64,000 nucleotides of DNA from Piper betle (GCA_033002965.1 JAURVB010006668.1:1-64000), one strand, 5' to 3'; positions 47,313 to 59,564 are shown, counted from the stretch's first letter. Program-made: numbers and translations. The notes: generated from the letters alone by a model not told the origin.

Positions 47313-50300
47313 CTATGTACGGTATTTAGGTGACTTCCATAGCTTGAATGCCACCTCATGTATGAACTTGTCCGCAAGAATTGCTTTATTGGCCCCATTC
47401 TGCACAAGATAAGAGCAACAACTGTTACAAAACACAATCATGTCTACCTTGGGACGAAACTGTTGAAAAGACAACCAGAGGAGCCAAATATCTACTTAGA
47501 AATAATGTATATACAAAAAATTAAAAAAATCTACTAAGAAACCTTTGACAAGAAAATTCTCTCTACAAAAACCAAACAAATATGTGAACTGTACTAGTAG
47601 AGAACTTGAGGAAGAATTCATATACCAAATTTGCACAAAAAAACAGTTAGGTAATACTTCATTTTAGCAATGAAAAATTTCTGTAATTGTTACACAGTAG
47701 CAAGTCATCTTATCTAAAGTTACTACGACTTCAATCAGAAAATCAAGATCCAATAACCATCTTAAATATGTCAGCATCTGCCTCTTATGTGTTTAAAGCT
47801 CTTTAGACTAGCAAAATAAATAAAGAAGAAAACAGGAAAAAAAATGCTTACTTTTGCAAATTCTTCAAAAGAAAAAGCTCCCGCAGCATCCATGCGAGTT
47901 ACAGCATCTTGCCAATACATGGGATGATCATGCCTGACAACACCGTTATTTGATATATGAGGCCTCCAAAGGATAGCAAACAAGGAAAAATAATAAGTGC
48001 AAACTACACATACCTAATGTTATCGAGAATCTGCCCTCCTTTCATAGTATAACTTTGGTAAGGAAAAAATAGTGCAAGCTTAGAGTTAATCTTGCTTTTG
48101 AAAATTGAAAGCACAGAGCACTCATTATCATTCTCTGCAACATCTCCATAGCCCATTACAAGAGAAAAGTGTAAATGGGAAAAAATGCTATTACATTGAG
48201 CTGTTTGTAGGATCCAACCACCTGTCTCATTCAACCAGTCCAGTTGCTTTTTTGCATTTTCTAAAGCATTTACATGCACAAACACCAAATCAAATTGAGG
48301 TGTTTCCAACACTGTCCCTCCTGAAAAACCTAAAACGTTTAATAATCCCTCAACCATAGCAAATGAATCAGGCAAATCCTCTAGTGCATTGGTTTTTTGC
48401 TCATTTACAATTAATTGAATGAAATTTAAAGTTTTGAAAACAAGGCTTTCACCAAGCTCCTTTACATCAAGGCAAGTCGAAATAATAGCAGCCTTCATTC
48501 CCATGAACCTGAATGTAAATTCAAACCGTTAAGTGACACATATCAGAAACTTTTTTTCAAGCAATCAGGTGCCAATTTCTACCTTTGTGATATAGTCAGC
48601 ATCTGTTCATCTGTATTGGCATCCAATCTTGTTCCTGCTTCATCATGGTTATTCATCTGACATACCAGAAAAAGCATACTGATTCATAAAATAACATTTC
48701 CAAAGAGCATAAAATAGTGGAAACATACCCCAGAAGCACAGAAATCGTATGCATCAAGCAACTGCATCAATTCCCTAGCATCCTTTCTTTTCCATTCTCT
48801 GCAATTTAAGAGTAGCAAAAAGTGAGCGTTTGCAAGTGGCTGGAGACAGATGGCATTCCATTAACACAAAGGCAATCTCTATCATCAAAATTCATTAATT
48901 CCAATATGCACATGCACATCATAAATTTTATATGGTCTAACTACTTGTCTCAAAAGCTTAAGTTGTTAGGAAAAGAAACCACTTAATATTTACTTTCACT
49001 CCCCCTCACATGCAAGCAAATTTTAAGGCTCACCAACATGGACAAACACGGAGTAAATAATCCATTGAGCATAATATGGGGCAAATTAATATTCTCCGCA
49101 CATATGTCGCCAATGGGATTCAAACCCTGCTTTGGCTTTGATACTATATAAAATTTAGATGCTTTAACCATTTGTTGCAAAAACTCAAGCTGTTAGGAAA
49201 GGGAACCACTAAATATTTACTTTAACATACATCAATCAAAAGCATTTAGTACAGTCAAGCAGGGATTATATCAGACAAACATCACCAAGTTCTCTCCAAA
49301 ACACCTTATAACCAACCGCAGCCTACCAATTCCATCTTCATAGCAACAACTTCCTCAATTTCCGAAGTATACAGATCACCTAAAACTTACATGTAGGCAG
49401 TTCCATCTCGGTACACCATCTATAATTAATTAGAAGTTTAGATTTTACATAGGAAGATCAACACCTATAACGGCACTAAAACGCCTTCCAAATCACTCTA
49501 ACACATAAAACAGAACCATCTTCTAAACTTACATGAGTTGAGGATTACATTGCCTTACCCTATCATTTTCAGACAATATAGCAACTTTCAAATCATTCAA
49601 CTCACTCAATTAACTGGTTTTTCTGATCGGATAGAGCTCAAAAAATTGATAATTATGTGCATACACATGAGGATCAAATCTCAGTTTTCCACTTCAACAA
49701 AAATCAGTCTAAGAAAGAAGAACTCGATTTGCTAAGATGTTTCATAAATGTTTCTCATGTGACTAATCTAAAAATTGTGCTCATTTTTCATTTCGCACAA
49801 ACTCTATGAATCACAAAAATCGATTTCATTATGATACTTCATAGGTTTTTCCTTGTCTGATTACACTCGAAATTTGTAATTATGCTCATTTCCCACTTCA
49901 AACAAAGATCAATCCCCTAACCATTAGGGACCAACTCTATGGAACAAAAAATCAATTTGCTAAGATAAATACTTCATAGGTTTTTCTTATCTAAATAAGA
50001 ACAAAATCAATCATTATGCTCACTTCCCACGTCAACAAAGATCAATCCTATCATTACTGGGATACCAATTCTACAAACCAAAAAATAATCGGTTTGCTAA
50101 GATAGATAACATCATAAGTTTTCTTACCTGATTAAGCTCAAATCGCCAATTATGCTCATCTCCCACTACAAACAAAGACCAATGCTTTCACATTTGCGAA
50201 CCAATTCTTCAAAAAAATTCAATTTGTGAATTTATAGGTTTTTTATCCGACTAAGGTTAAAATTGGTAATCATGCACAGTTCCCACTGCAAACAAAGATT

Positions 50301-50954
50301 GATCCATTCTCAATTGGGGATCAATTCTATGAAGCAAAAAATCAATTTGATAAAATACTCCATAGGCTTTTCCTATCTGATTTCCATAGGCTTTTCCCAT
50401 CTGATTAAGCTCAAAATTGGCAATTACGTGCATGCACAGGGTGATCAGAACTCCGTCTCTCACTTCAAACAAAGATTCACTCCTTTCGCAATTGGGGATC
50501 ATTTTTATCAAACAAAGAAACTGATTTGCCAATTATAGACACTCCATAGGTTTTTCCTAATCTAATTAAGCTAGAAATTTGTAATCATGCTCACTTCCCA
50601 CTTCAAACAAAGATCAATCCTTTCAACATCGGGGACCAATTCTATCAAACAAAGAAGCTGATTTGTTCATCTGATTATGCTTAAAATCGGTAACTATGCT
50701 CACCTCCCACTTCAACAATTTTCAAGCCGTCCAATATCGGGGGGCATACCCGTTCTAGGCAACAAAAAGCTCCATTTCGCAAAGACACAAAAAAAACCGA
50801 CCGCTCGTACCTGGTTTGGGATGGCCTCTGAGCGAGAGGAACCCGCAGGAACTCCGGGCGGCGAGCGATTGGAAGTGCGGTGCCCCGACGATGACACCAA
50901 AGGCGCGAACCCGTCGCCGTATATCACCAACGCACGGCTCGGCTTATCCGCCAT
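47313..50954 (-). CDS. Conserved plant protein of unknown function
   Basis: Exons in transcription order: 50811-50954, (probably one unseen small exon), 48729-48798, 48583-48656, 48014-48508, 47852-47933, 47313-47399. From 48798 on all phases agree and the frame ends KLWKSPKYRT with TAG at 47313-47315. N-terminus MADKPSRALVIYGDGFAPLV; central part MGMKAAIISTCLDVKELGES, VLETPQFDLVFVHVNA and PYQSYTMKGGQILDNIR; then PMYWQDAVTRMDAAGAFSFE and FIHEVAFKLWKSPKYRT. I recall this pattern from an uncharacterised family found across plants; no catalytic motif is recognised and I assign no function. Exon 1 seems to lack a base at C4 50883-50886 (plus strand): the other frame, PHFQSLAARSSCGFLSL, is the one expected. 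A broken copy lies at 43.1-43.6 kb. Confidence 0.75.
48930..49229 (-). mobile_element. TRIM-like element in intron of the conserved gene
   Basis: Direct repeats of about 70 bases (48930-49003 and 49160-49229) share the TTGTTAGGAAA/CTGTTAGGAAA block, ACCACTTAATATTTACTTT and flanking CAA--CTTAAG-type sequence. On the minus strand the interior begins TAGTATCAAAGCC, a degenerate TGGTATCAGAGC primer-binding site, followed by GGTTTGAATCCCATT. GTGAGGGGGAGTGA near the other end resembles a polypurine tract. There is no coding capacity. Confidence 0.5.
49650..50745. repeat. Degenerate tandem array in the large intron of the conserved gene
   Basis: About eight or nine units of roughly 100-177 bases are marked by TATGCTCA-TTCCCACTTCAAACAAAGA or close variants at about 49687, 49892, 50025, 50162, 50281, 50458, 50597 and 50706. 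Each carries further shared pieces: GGGGACCAATTCTA, AAAAAATCAATTTG, CATAGGTTTTTC and CTGATTAAGCTC. The units are diverged, so the array is old. It is purely intronic. Confidence 0.85.
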
Positions 50955-51700
50955 TGAGTGAGACAACTTGGTTGGGGAGGAAGGAGAGGAATTGAAACTC
51001 CACACTTTACAGACTTACTTTCTTTTCAAATTTCAGCAATCAGTCCCCTGCATAGCTTTCAATGGTGCTGAAAAATAAAAATGGAGAAGGTGAAGAGCGT
51101 GCAGAGAAAGGAGAAGAGGCGAGCAAACGAGACTGTGGAGGGTGGAGGGTGGCGGGTGGTCGGAAGAAGGAGAAAATTACTCATTTTAATTAATCCAAGT
51201 TAATCAATACCTTAGCCGCTTAAGGGGTTAATGGGTAGTTTTTTTTAAAAAAAGAAGAATTAATTAAGGATCCGTTTGGCTGAGTGAAAAAACTCTTAAT
51301 AAAAATAAATTCATAAGAAATAGAAATAAAATATTAAAATCATGTGAAAAAAATCATACAAAATAGAAATATAATGAGATAAAGTAACATAAAAATCTTT
51401 AAAATATTATTTAAAATCATTTCAAGAGCTGCCCCAGCTGCATTGGGGAGTACTTTTGTGGGCATCAAGGATGAACAGCAGCATTTGAACCTGGAATAAA
51501 CGCTTCAATCTTGGGGAGTAGAGAAATAGCCTTACAGATCAGGTGGGTCCATCGCTGTCCTGCCTTTCAGTAAGTTCATCGAAGAAGTTCTTATCAACAG
51601 CACTAACTTGTAGCCAAGTTCAAATTTATCAAACAGGACCACATTATTGAACCAGTAGTTCATAAATACATAATTTTGTCACCGTCATATTTTTACTGAA
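50955..51700. other. Promoter region of the conserved gene and 3' flank of the phosphatase gene
   Basis: The first 230 bases are CT-rich on the minus strand and fit a 5' UTR/promoter of the conserved gene. GGATCCGTTTGGCTGAG at 51269 resembles a MITE end, but a partner end was not found. The rest is probably the 3' UTR of the phosphatase gene. Confidence 0.4.
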
Positions 51701-52636
51701 CTAACCAGAGTTCTGGTCACCTCCAAAACCACTCTGAAGGAATCCAGTTTTATTCAAATGGCTCACATCCCCCCACTTCTTGATCATCCACTTGTCATCC
51801 GATAAATGAAATATATTCATGGATGTATTCAATACTTTACCCGGCACTGATTTTCCAGAGGTAGCTCGGCTGTATAAAGCTCGTGTAGTCCCACCGTGGG
51901 TAACAACCACCACCCTCTCTCCTACATAAGTTTATAAAACAAATGTGAACATTAAAATTTGTATATCCAACTTGATTATTTTCATTAATTTCAGCTTATG
52001 GGTTTCACCGTATGAATTTTGCCATTTTTATTCTTCAATGAAGTTGCCTTTTCTATTTTTTTCCCTCAATCTTGTTCAATGAAGTTGTTGACTTTAGTAT
52101 CTACAGAAAAAATAAAAAACAAACGTACCTCTATGTTTTGCAGCAATTCTTTCCAGACAGGAAGTGCATCGTTGGTAAAGCTGGTTTAAACTTTCTCCAC
52201 CTCCAGGAATCTCTTGATCTGTCCTCCGAGATGTAAAAGCCTTATAACTCTTTGGATTGAGAACTGAAAGTTCACGAAATACCAAACCTTGAAGATCTCC
52301 CAAATTCCGCTCCCTCAACATTGGGTCTAGTATTACATCAGGCAACCCACAACTTTTGGCTATTATTTGAGCCGTTTCAGACGCTCTCTTCAAGTCAGAA
52401 GAATAAACAGCTGATATTGTGTACTCCTTACTTAGTCGGTCAGCTACTGCTACAGCTTGTTGCCTCCCTATATCATTAAGTTCTATGTCAAGATGCCCCT
52501 GAATTTTTCCTGTAGTATTCCATTCTGTCTCTCCATGCCGAATAACAATAATTTCCGTAATGTTCGACGGGACAATATCACATTGACCACTGATGTTGCT
52601 TTCTGATTCAGGAAGCTCGCGGTGTGACGCAGCCAT
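51701..52636 (-). CDS. Phosphoglycerate mutase-like histidine phosphatase
   Basis: Coding exons 52129-52636 and 51701-51921 (minus), 242 residues, frame intact. A 5'-UTR exon probably lies at about 54160-54290, with a 1.5-kb leader intron ending at the acceptor GGCTTGGCAG before 52661. The start is MAASHRELPESES at 52636; the longer open frame upstream is intronic. Motifs of the histidine phosphatase superfamily: IRHGETEWN (phospho-acceptor His at residue 34), YSSDLKRASETAQ, LRERNLGDLQG (acid Glu) and VVVVTHGGTTRAL (second His). It resembles plant phosphoglycerate mutase-like protein 4 (At3g50520 type). Such proteins are cofactor-dependent in fold, but several act as general phosphatases, so the substrate is uncertain. 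No targeting peptide is evident, so it is probably cytosolic. Confidence 0.92.
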
Positions 52637-54290
52637 GTATGAGCTGGACAAATGAAACTTCTGCCAAGCCACCCAAAGATTACAATATCCTGAAACTAGA
52701 ACAATAACAAAAGCCATACAGTTTTAGGCTAGGCATACACTAACGTATTTCATAATTATCTGAGTTTCTGCAAAATTCTGAAGTAAACAAAAGCATAACG
52801 TGAGTACAGTTCTCATAGCAGATATGCAAATAAATTAAAATGAACAGATTCTAGGACAGTATAGTCAGCCCTTATTCCAATCTATCATTTGTACAAAAAA
52901 CAGATGACATTTACAGATGCACACAATTTTTCACTCTAGAAGAAGGATAAGAAATTCGCTCAACCATATACAAATAGGAAGGAAAAATAGAAAACTGAGA
53001 GCATCCTCATCTTAAACTTAACCTTTGGCCTAACTGAAGTCAGAACCAATTAGTCTTGGAAAGAATTGGAATGTTGGTTCAAACAAAAAAAGGAAACTGG
53101 ATAAACTCCTCCTATTCATTCATACATTAGCCCACAAGTGAAAACAAAAGAAAATACGGTTTGACTTGACCAAAATTCTCAACAAAATTAACCATATCAA
53201 CCTTCAACAAATTGTTGCATAATGGCAACATATCAAGATTGATGAAGAAAACAAAAAAACAAAGCATTAAAACACTCAACTTAGACAAAATTATGATGGA
53301 AAATAAAATTTTATATAGATTCAATGACTTAATACCTCAAAATCTATAACCTAGCAAACAGCAGTTTAATGCTCAGCCAAGAAAAAATTCCAATTCCATA
53401 AATTTACAGAAAAAAGCTTTCACCTTTTACAAAATCTAGAATCAAATGTACACCCATCATAGTAAAACCCAATTGAATTAATGAAACTGATAAATTTAAA
53501 ACATGTCCATGGGAGGTTTTAACACTCCCAAACCGGAAAACAAGAAAAATTCCATCTTGCTTCTAATTGCTGCTAAAATATCAATTCAACCTGATCACCA
53601 CCCTTACCAAAATTAACAATATCAACCTTCATGTCATACATAACAACACATCAAAGATTGATGAAGATAACAAAAAACAAAACATTCATGAGCTCAACTT
53701 AGATAAAATTATGATAGACAATTAAGATCCATAGACCTTCAATGAATCGCAATGCCTCAAAATCTTTCAACCTAGCTAACAGCATTCCATTGCTCAGCTA
53801 AGAAAACATTATAAAATAATAACAATTAAAAAAACTTCCAATTCCATCAATTTACCTAAAAGCTTTCAACTTCTCCAACAATCTACAACAAATGTACCCC
53901 CTCGTATCAAATTCTAATCGAAACAATGTGAAATTAACGAATTTAGCACCCTTCCATGAAAGGTTCTACCCTCCCAAAATGGCTAACAAGTAAAAAACCA
54001 TCTGGCTTGCTAAATTGCCGCTAAAATGACCACAAAACACCGGGGGGAAAATCGCCCCCGGATGATTCTGATCTGAATAAGAGATTGCTGGATGATTCAC
54101 GAAACAGGATCAAAAGCTCAATCAAAAGACATAAGAAATGGGGAAGGGGGAGGCGAAAACCTTGACGCGAAGACGATGCCGGACCCCGACCTCGACGACG
54201 GCAGGGGAGGCACCGTCGGCGATCGCCGGCGGCAACGGTGGGAGACAGTGTCGTCGGAAGAGAGAAGCGATTAATCGACGTCGTGGTGGT
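52637..54290 (-). other. 5' UTR and leader intron of the phosphatase gene
   Basis: Between 52661 and about 54160 the sequence is AT-rich and non-coding, as expected of an intron. A GC-rich stretch at 54160-54290, pyrimidine-rich on the minus strand, fits the first, untranslated exon; a possible donor is CAAG|GTTTTC near 54160. Two stretches (53170-53340 and 53600-53770) share CAACCTTCA, CATCAAAGATTGATGAAGA and CTCAACTTAGA, suggesting an old local duplication of about 440-bp spacing. Confidence 0.5.
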
Positions 54291-54299
54291 GGAAGCAAT

Positions 54300-55960
54300 G
54301 TGATTGGTTGCGTTGCGGCTCGAATTTTGTTACTTATATCTTTTTTTATTATATACTAAAATTTAACATAAAATTAAGAGCTCTTTTTTTTAAAAAAAAG
54401 AGGCATTTTATCAGAAAAAGATAAATTTAATTAAAATGTCAAATTACCTTTAAATTAAAAAAAACTATTTTTTTAATGGGCGGCGGTGCCACCCAGACAG
54501 TCCTAGCCGCCCTAGCGGGCAGAAGGTAGGGGTGTCAAACTTGGCCTGCCTAACTATAGGCTGTCGGATTTGGCTGGCTTTAAACGGCTAGTTATAGTTG
54601 ACGAGTTTTTTTAAAAATTAAAATAAAATTTTTAAAATCTGTTAGCGACTTAGAGAGTTACCGCCCACTAAGGGTGGCCCGGTCTAAATGCCCCAAGGCA
54701 AGGGGCACCTAGTTCCTGCCATAGGTCCAAATCCTAGCTGCCAGAAGAAGGGTTTGGTCGTCTTTATTTTTTATTTATTTTTTTAATAGAGGGTAATTTA
54801 GATAATTTTAATTCTTTTTTTTTTGGTAATTAAGTCGGATTTTCCCGCTGTATAATAATATAAAAAAATCTCTTCCCTTTTGTAAAAAATTCTAAAATAA
54901 AATTAATAATAAAAAATTGAAACACATGCCTCTTTTAGTCAATTGTATATCAAATAATAATTTATTCATCACATAAATTCATCATTATAGCATAATCTTA
55001 TTTATTATTTATTTATAATCTATCTTTATAAAACTATTATATAACATAATATTGAAATTGGAATCCAGGGGTACGCATTTACTTGATTTAAATTCAAATT
55101 TTGGATTGAGCTAGATCAAGTCAAATATTAAGCACTCTCTAAATAGCCGGACATTCATAATGTTAGTTTGAACTATTAATTGATGGAGAGAAATGTTTGT
55201 GAGTAAATTAAACTGATCGATTATTATTGTAGATTATTATTGCAGAATAATAAAATATACATGTACAAACAAAATCTTCTTTGAATGCTAAGTAAAATAA
55301 TTGGCATAATTTATACTTATTATATTTGTGATATTTTCCAAACTTGTTATTAAAATAACAAGAGTAAAAACAAGTAAATTAAGACACACAAGAGTCTTAG
55401 ATGCAAATACTTAAAAGAAGGGAAAGATGAGAAAATTAGAAATGATCGAAGTTGTGAATGCTAAATATTAGATAATTTGTAGAGTTTGCACACAAATTGT
55501 GAAATTCCTCGATTTAATCCCATGTGTAATATTTATTGGGCTAAAATCTTATTTATAAATATAAATAAAAATTGACTATATATTTTTAATTTGGTTAACG
55601 TAAAAAATGGCTTTTAACCTATGGATTTAAACTTTCGGTTCGTTAGCAAGTGTGCTCTCCAAAGATCTGTTTGACGTCGTTTGTACATAGAAGAATAAAT
55701 TAGTGGATTATCTGTTTCATGGTCAACGAGTTTAATATATCCCAATTACCAATAAATTATGTACTAATGCTATTTTATGGCGAATACGTGACTATTCCAT
55801 GCGTCTCTCTTCCTTCATGGGGATCGCAAAGATAGAAATGCAGGTTACTGTGACGAGAGTTGTTTTAGATTAGTATTTCTTCGTAGTTCATATTGTATAT
55901 CTAGATATGTCATAGAAGATGACTTACCACCAACTTTGCAGCTTATTTATCGACTCCTCT
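54300..55960. other. Intergenic with decayed repeats
   Basis: Mostly AT-rich. Two GC-rich islands, 54478-54600 and 54655-54765 (GGGGTGTCAAACTTGG; GGGTGGCCCGGTCTAAATG), look like transposon debris of unknown family. No gene is supported before the lectin kinase start. Confidence 0.4.
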
Positions 55961-55967
55961 TGTCATC

Positions 55968-58010
55968 ATGATCCAGTTGTTGATGGGCTACAAAGAGTTC
56001 TTCAAGTCCGGGAAAATGCCCAGCAAGCTCCGTATTGTTCTTATTATGGTTCTCACTCGCTTCGTCAACATCCTGGGAGATGATATTGATTTTGTCTGGA
56101 ATGGGTTTCTTGGCAAAAACATGAGCATGGAAGGTGTAACGAAGATTACAGACAGTAGCCTGCTACAGCTCACAAATACTAGCACAAAAAACCAGTTAGG
56201 CCATGCCTTCTTCCCTCTACCTCTCTCCTTCCCCAACATCTCAAACTTCTCTACAACTTTTGTACTTGCAATTGTCCCAAAGGAGCTTGGATCAGGTGGC
56301 AATGGCATGGCCTTCGCCATCTCTCCCTCTCCGGGCATACTAGAGGCAGAGCCACGCCAGTTCCTTGGCCTCTTCAACTTGTCCAACCATGGCAGCAAAT
56401 CCAACCAAATATTTGCCATAGAATTTGACACAATCCAAAGTACTGAGTTTGAGGATATTGAGAATGAGCATGTTGGGATGGATGTAAACAGCTTGATCTC
56501 TGTTAACTCTACTTCTGCTGGTTACTTTGTTAATGGCAGATTTGAGAACCTCACACTTGATAGTGGTAAACCCATACAAGTTTGGATAGAATATGTGAAG
56601 AACAACAATCAGCTATATGTGACAATGGCTCCTCTTGGCATGTCACAACCAACTCAAGCACTTTTATCAACCAACATCAATCTTTCATCAATAGTTGCAG
56701 AGCATTCGTATATTGGCTTCTCAGCTGCCACAGGTACTCTTCTATCCTCTCACTATGTTCTTGGATGGAGCTTCACTACCAGTGGCCAAGCAAAGCCATT
56801 GGACCTTTCACTTCTTCCTAGGCTCCCTGATCATTACTCTACAAAGAAGCCAAACAGTTGGAAAATTGGGGTGGGTGTGTTGTCTGGTTTTTTAGCAATA
56901 GCCACGGCGACAATCACCCTTTGTGGCTTCCACGCTTGGAGGAAGAAGAGAAAAGTTGAAGTGCTAGAAAGTTGGGAGCATGAAATTGGGGCACATAGGA
57001 TCTCCCACAAGGATCTCTGCAAAGCCACCAAGAGGTTCGCAGAAGCACAAGTCATAGGGTCTGGGGGGTTTGGGAAGGTGTACAAGGGTGTGCTACCAGG
57101 GTGTGGCACACAGGTTGCAGTCAAGAGAGTATGTCACAACCGAGAAGCAGGAATGGAGCAATTCCTTGCAGAGATTAGAAGCATAGGCCGGATTCGACAT
57201 GAAAAGCTTGTAAAACTGATTGGATATTGCAGGCTTAGAGGAGAGCTCTTGCTTATCTACGAGCTTCTTGAAAATGGCAGCTTAGACAAGTTTCTCTATG
57301 GGGACTCAAAGGTCATGCTCATTTGGATGCAAAGGTTTCAGATTATTAAAGATGTGGCTGCTGGGCTTCTCTTCTTGCATGAAGAATGGGAAAGAGTTGT
57401 GATTCACCGTGACATAAAGGGTAGTAACGTTTTGCTGGACAAACACTTCAATGCGAAGTTAGGAGATTTTGGGCTCTCCAGATTATGTGAACATGGGAAG
57501 GATCCAAAGGCGGCCACTAGGATAGCAGGAACAGTAGGATACATGGCACCAGAGGTTAACACAACTGGGATGGCCACCAAGTCTTCTGATGTTTATGCTT
57601 ATGGAGCCTTCTTGCTTGAGGTGGTATGTGGGAGGAGGCCATTTGATGCAGAGGATGTTGAGCAGAGATATTTATTGGTGACATGGGTATTGGAGTGCTT
57701 TGAAAGAGGAAGTTTGGTTGATGCAGCAGATAAGAAATTGACCAACTTGAGGCAAAAGGAGATAGAGGAGGTTGAGCTGGTATTGAAGATTGGATTGCTG
57801 TGCATGCAACATGTAGATACTGATCGACCCACCATGCAAGAACTGGTGAAGTTCTTGGAAGGTAAACGTTCCTTGCCGAATGTGTCTTCCAGTGATATGA
57901 GAGGAAGAGTTCCAAGTTTTGTACCTGCAACAAGTGCAAGTCATAGTAATGTTGGCATAACACGCCCTCCTGATCTAGAGTCTGTTTCAGTTCTTCTCAC
58001 TGGCAGATAA
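55968..58010 (+). CDS. L-type lectin receptor-like kinase (LecRK)
   Basis: Intronless, 680 residues from 55968; the Met at 56016 (MPSKLRIVLIMVLTRFVNIL) starts a better signal peptide and may be the true start. Legume-lectin domain at about residues 40-275, with GNGMAFAISPS and the metal-site region FAIEFDTIQS...NEHVGMDVNS. TM at about 298-322 (IGVGVLSGFLAIATATITL). Ser/Thr kinase at about 355-630 with GSGGFGKVYKG, VAVKR, VIHRDIKGSNVLLD (about 478-490), DFGLSR and GYMAPE, so it looks catalytically complete. Plasma-membrane receptors of this family bind sugars or extracellular nucleotides and act in defence and development; the ligand here cannot be deduced. Closest in style to LecRK clades IV/V. 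Frame intact, no odd residues seen. Confidence 0.95.
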   Translation: MIQLLMGYKEFFKSGKMPSKLRIVLIMVLTRFVNILGDDIDFVWNGFLGKNMSMEGVTKITDSSLLQLTNTSTKNQLGHAFFPLPLSFPNISNFSTTFVLAIVPKELGSGGNGMAFAISPSPGILEAEPRQFLGLFNLSNHGSKSNQIFAIEFDTIQSTEFEDIENEHVGMDVNSLISVNSTSAGYFVNGRFENLTLDSGKPIQVWIEYVKNNNQLYVTMAPLGMSQPTQALLSTNINLSSIVAEHSYIGFSAATGTLLSSHYVLGWSFTTSGQAKPLDLSLLPRLPDHYSTKKPNSWKIGVGVLSGFLAIATATITLCGFHAWRKKRKVEVLESWEHEIGAHRISHKDLCKATKRFAEAQVIGSGGFGKVYKGVLPGCGTQVAVKRVCHNREAGMEQFLAEIRSIGRIRHEKLVKLIGYCRLRGELLLIYELLENGSLDKFLYGDSKVMLIWMQRFQIIKDVAAGLLFLHEEWERVVIHRDIKGSNVLLDKHFNAKLGDFGLSRLCEHGKDPKAATRIAGTVGYMAPEVNTTGMATKSSDVYAYGAFLLEVVCGRRPFDAEDVEQRYLLVTWVLECFERGSLVDAADKKLTNLRQKEIEEVELVLKIGLLCMQHVDTDRPTMQELVKFLEGKRSLPNVSSSDMRGRVPSFVPATSASHSNVGITRPPDLESVSVLLTGR

Positions 58011-59560
58011 ATTCATTCCATCGGAGGTCATAATGCATTGCTACGAACCAGTTCAAAACTTGGTGGCAGGTGGAATGCAGCTACTTCTGAATTGTAATGC
58101 ATGACTTGTTTGTTTAGCACTCTACATTCGTACCTGCCCATTTCAATTTAGTCGTTAGTTTGGTGTTATATATGTAAAATCGCCAAATTGAGACTCAACA
58201 CAAACAAATAAAGTTGTCGTTGATTCTCTCACAAGAAGTAAGCACATTATAAATTAAAACGGCCCCCATTTCTTAATTTGGTGACGACTAGTGCATGAAC
58301 AAGATTAACGTTTATCAATAAGTCAACGGCTTTTTAATCACTCCGACGTATATAATCTGCAAGCGAAAGGATATATCAAGCTTCACTGGCGTCAAAACCA
58401 GAGGACAGCTTCAAAGTCAAATAAGCGGGTTCTCATTTTCTATCCAGCATTGTAAAATAACATGCAACCAACCTCAAAGTCAAATGAAGCGGGTGGGTTC
58501 TCATTTTCTATCAAGCATAGAAAAATAATATGCAACCAAACCATCCTATAGTGATAGGATAGATAACAAAGGTTGACCTTAACATTTACCCTTGTATCTA
58601 AGATTAGACAAATTATGTCTTTCTAAGTGGAAATAAATAGAACAAAAATTAAGATTGCTTGTAATATCTAACCTGAAGTGTAAACAAATAACCTAAGTCA
58701 TTTCTTCAATATAGTTAATCGAAATTAAAGATTTACCGTTTATATTATATTAATAAATTAGATTTTATATCAACAGATATTAGAGATGTAAGGCTAACTT
58801 TTAAGAGTCTTATATTACTTCCACACTATTTTAAAAATTTTCACTCTTAACTAAGATAAATTATCATTTTAGACCGTTTTTTTCTCCAAATTTAAACATC
58901 CCTCGTAAGTCAACCCTATGTTTCTAGAATCAAATTCCGTAGATGATTCTCAGTAACACATTTTGTGATATTTGACTCTATTGAATAAAGTAAAAAGTTA
59001 TTTTACACACACTCATATATATAATTATTTTCAAGCAACAAAAATCCCTGTGTATTGTTGTTTTAAAAAACTAAATACATATTGTTATAATTATTTTCAA
59101 GTAAGCCCTCAAATCTTACAATAATTAAAAAATTAAATAGAAAAGTTAACAATATTGCTCTGGGAAGAAAGATAATAATTTTGTAATTAATCAGTTAATA
59201 AAACTATCACATATAATTTGCTAAAGACAAAATTGTGTTTATCATGCATCAACATAAACAAAGCTAAACAGAATAATTAAAAGCAACCAAATTATTAAAC
59301 AGCAATGTCGAATTGGCACCTGGTTTGTTCCAGCTGCAATGACAGACAAGAAAGGAAGATCAAGATCCGTAAAAGATCATGAGCTTATTTCTTTTCATTC
59401 ATGTCACTCATCAAGCCAAAAGGGAGCAAGAGGCATTGAGACAACATCATCACCATATATTGTTCCTGTTATCTTCTCTGTGAACATTATCTCAGACAAT
59501 GCAAAATATAATTCATAAGAGCTTGGCAATAAGCATTGGAAATGCATAATTATCTGTAAT
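58011..59560. other. 3' flank of LecRK and intergenic
   Basis: The probable 3' UTR lies within about 200 bases. The rest is AT-rich without a supported gene, apart from the tandem duplication at 58405-58540. Confidence 0.4.
58405..58540. repeat. About 68-bp tandem duplication
   Basis: Two adjacent copies share CCTCAAAGTCAAAT/GCTTCAAAGTCAAAT, GGTTCTCATTTTCTAT, AGCAT and ATGCAACCAA. They start at about 58405 and 58471. Confidence 0.8.
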
Positions 59561-59564
59561 CAGC

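Larger units (their letters stand above)
44690..48910. repeat. Tandem segmental duplication, block 2
   Basis: Second copy of the block described at 41250-43640, here with the full glycine-rich gene B and most of the intact conserved gene. It is longer than block 1 because block 1 has lost the last exons and the large exon of the conserved gene. It also contains a BAHD acyltransferase N-terminal remnant at 46610-46800 that I do not see in block 1. Confidence 0.75.

Noticed and set aside
49650..50745. CRISPR-like spacing of repeats
   Set aside because: Units are diverged, the whole unit is repeated (no unique spacers), and the setting is a plant intron.
54092..54359. GC-rich plus-strand open frames
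   Set aside because: They lie antisense to the presumed first untranslated exon of the phosphatase gene and have no domain.
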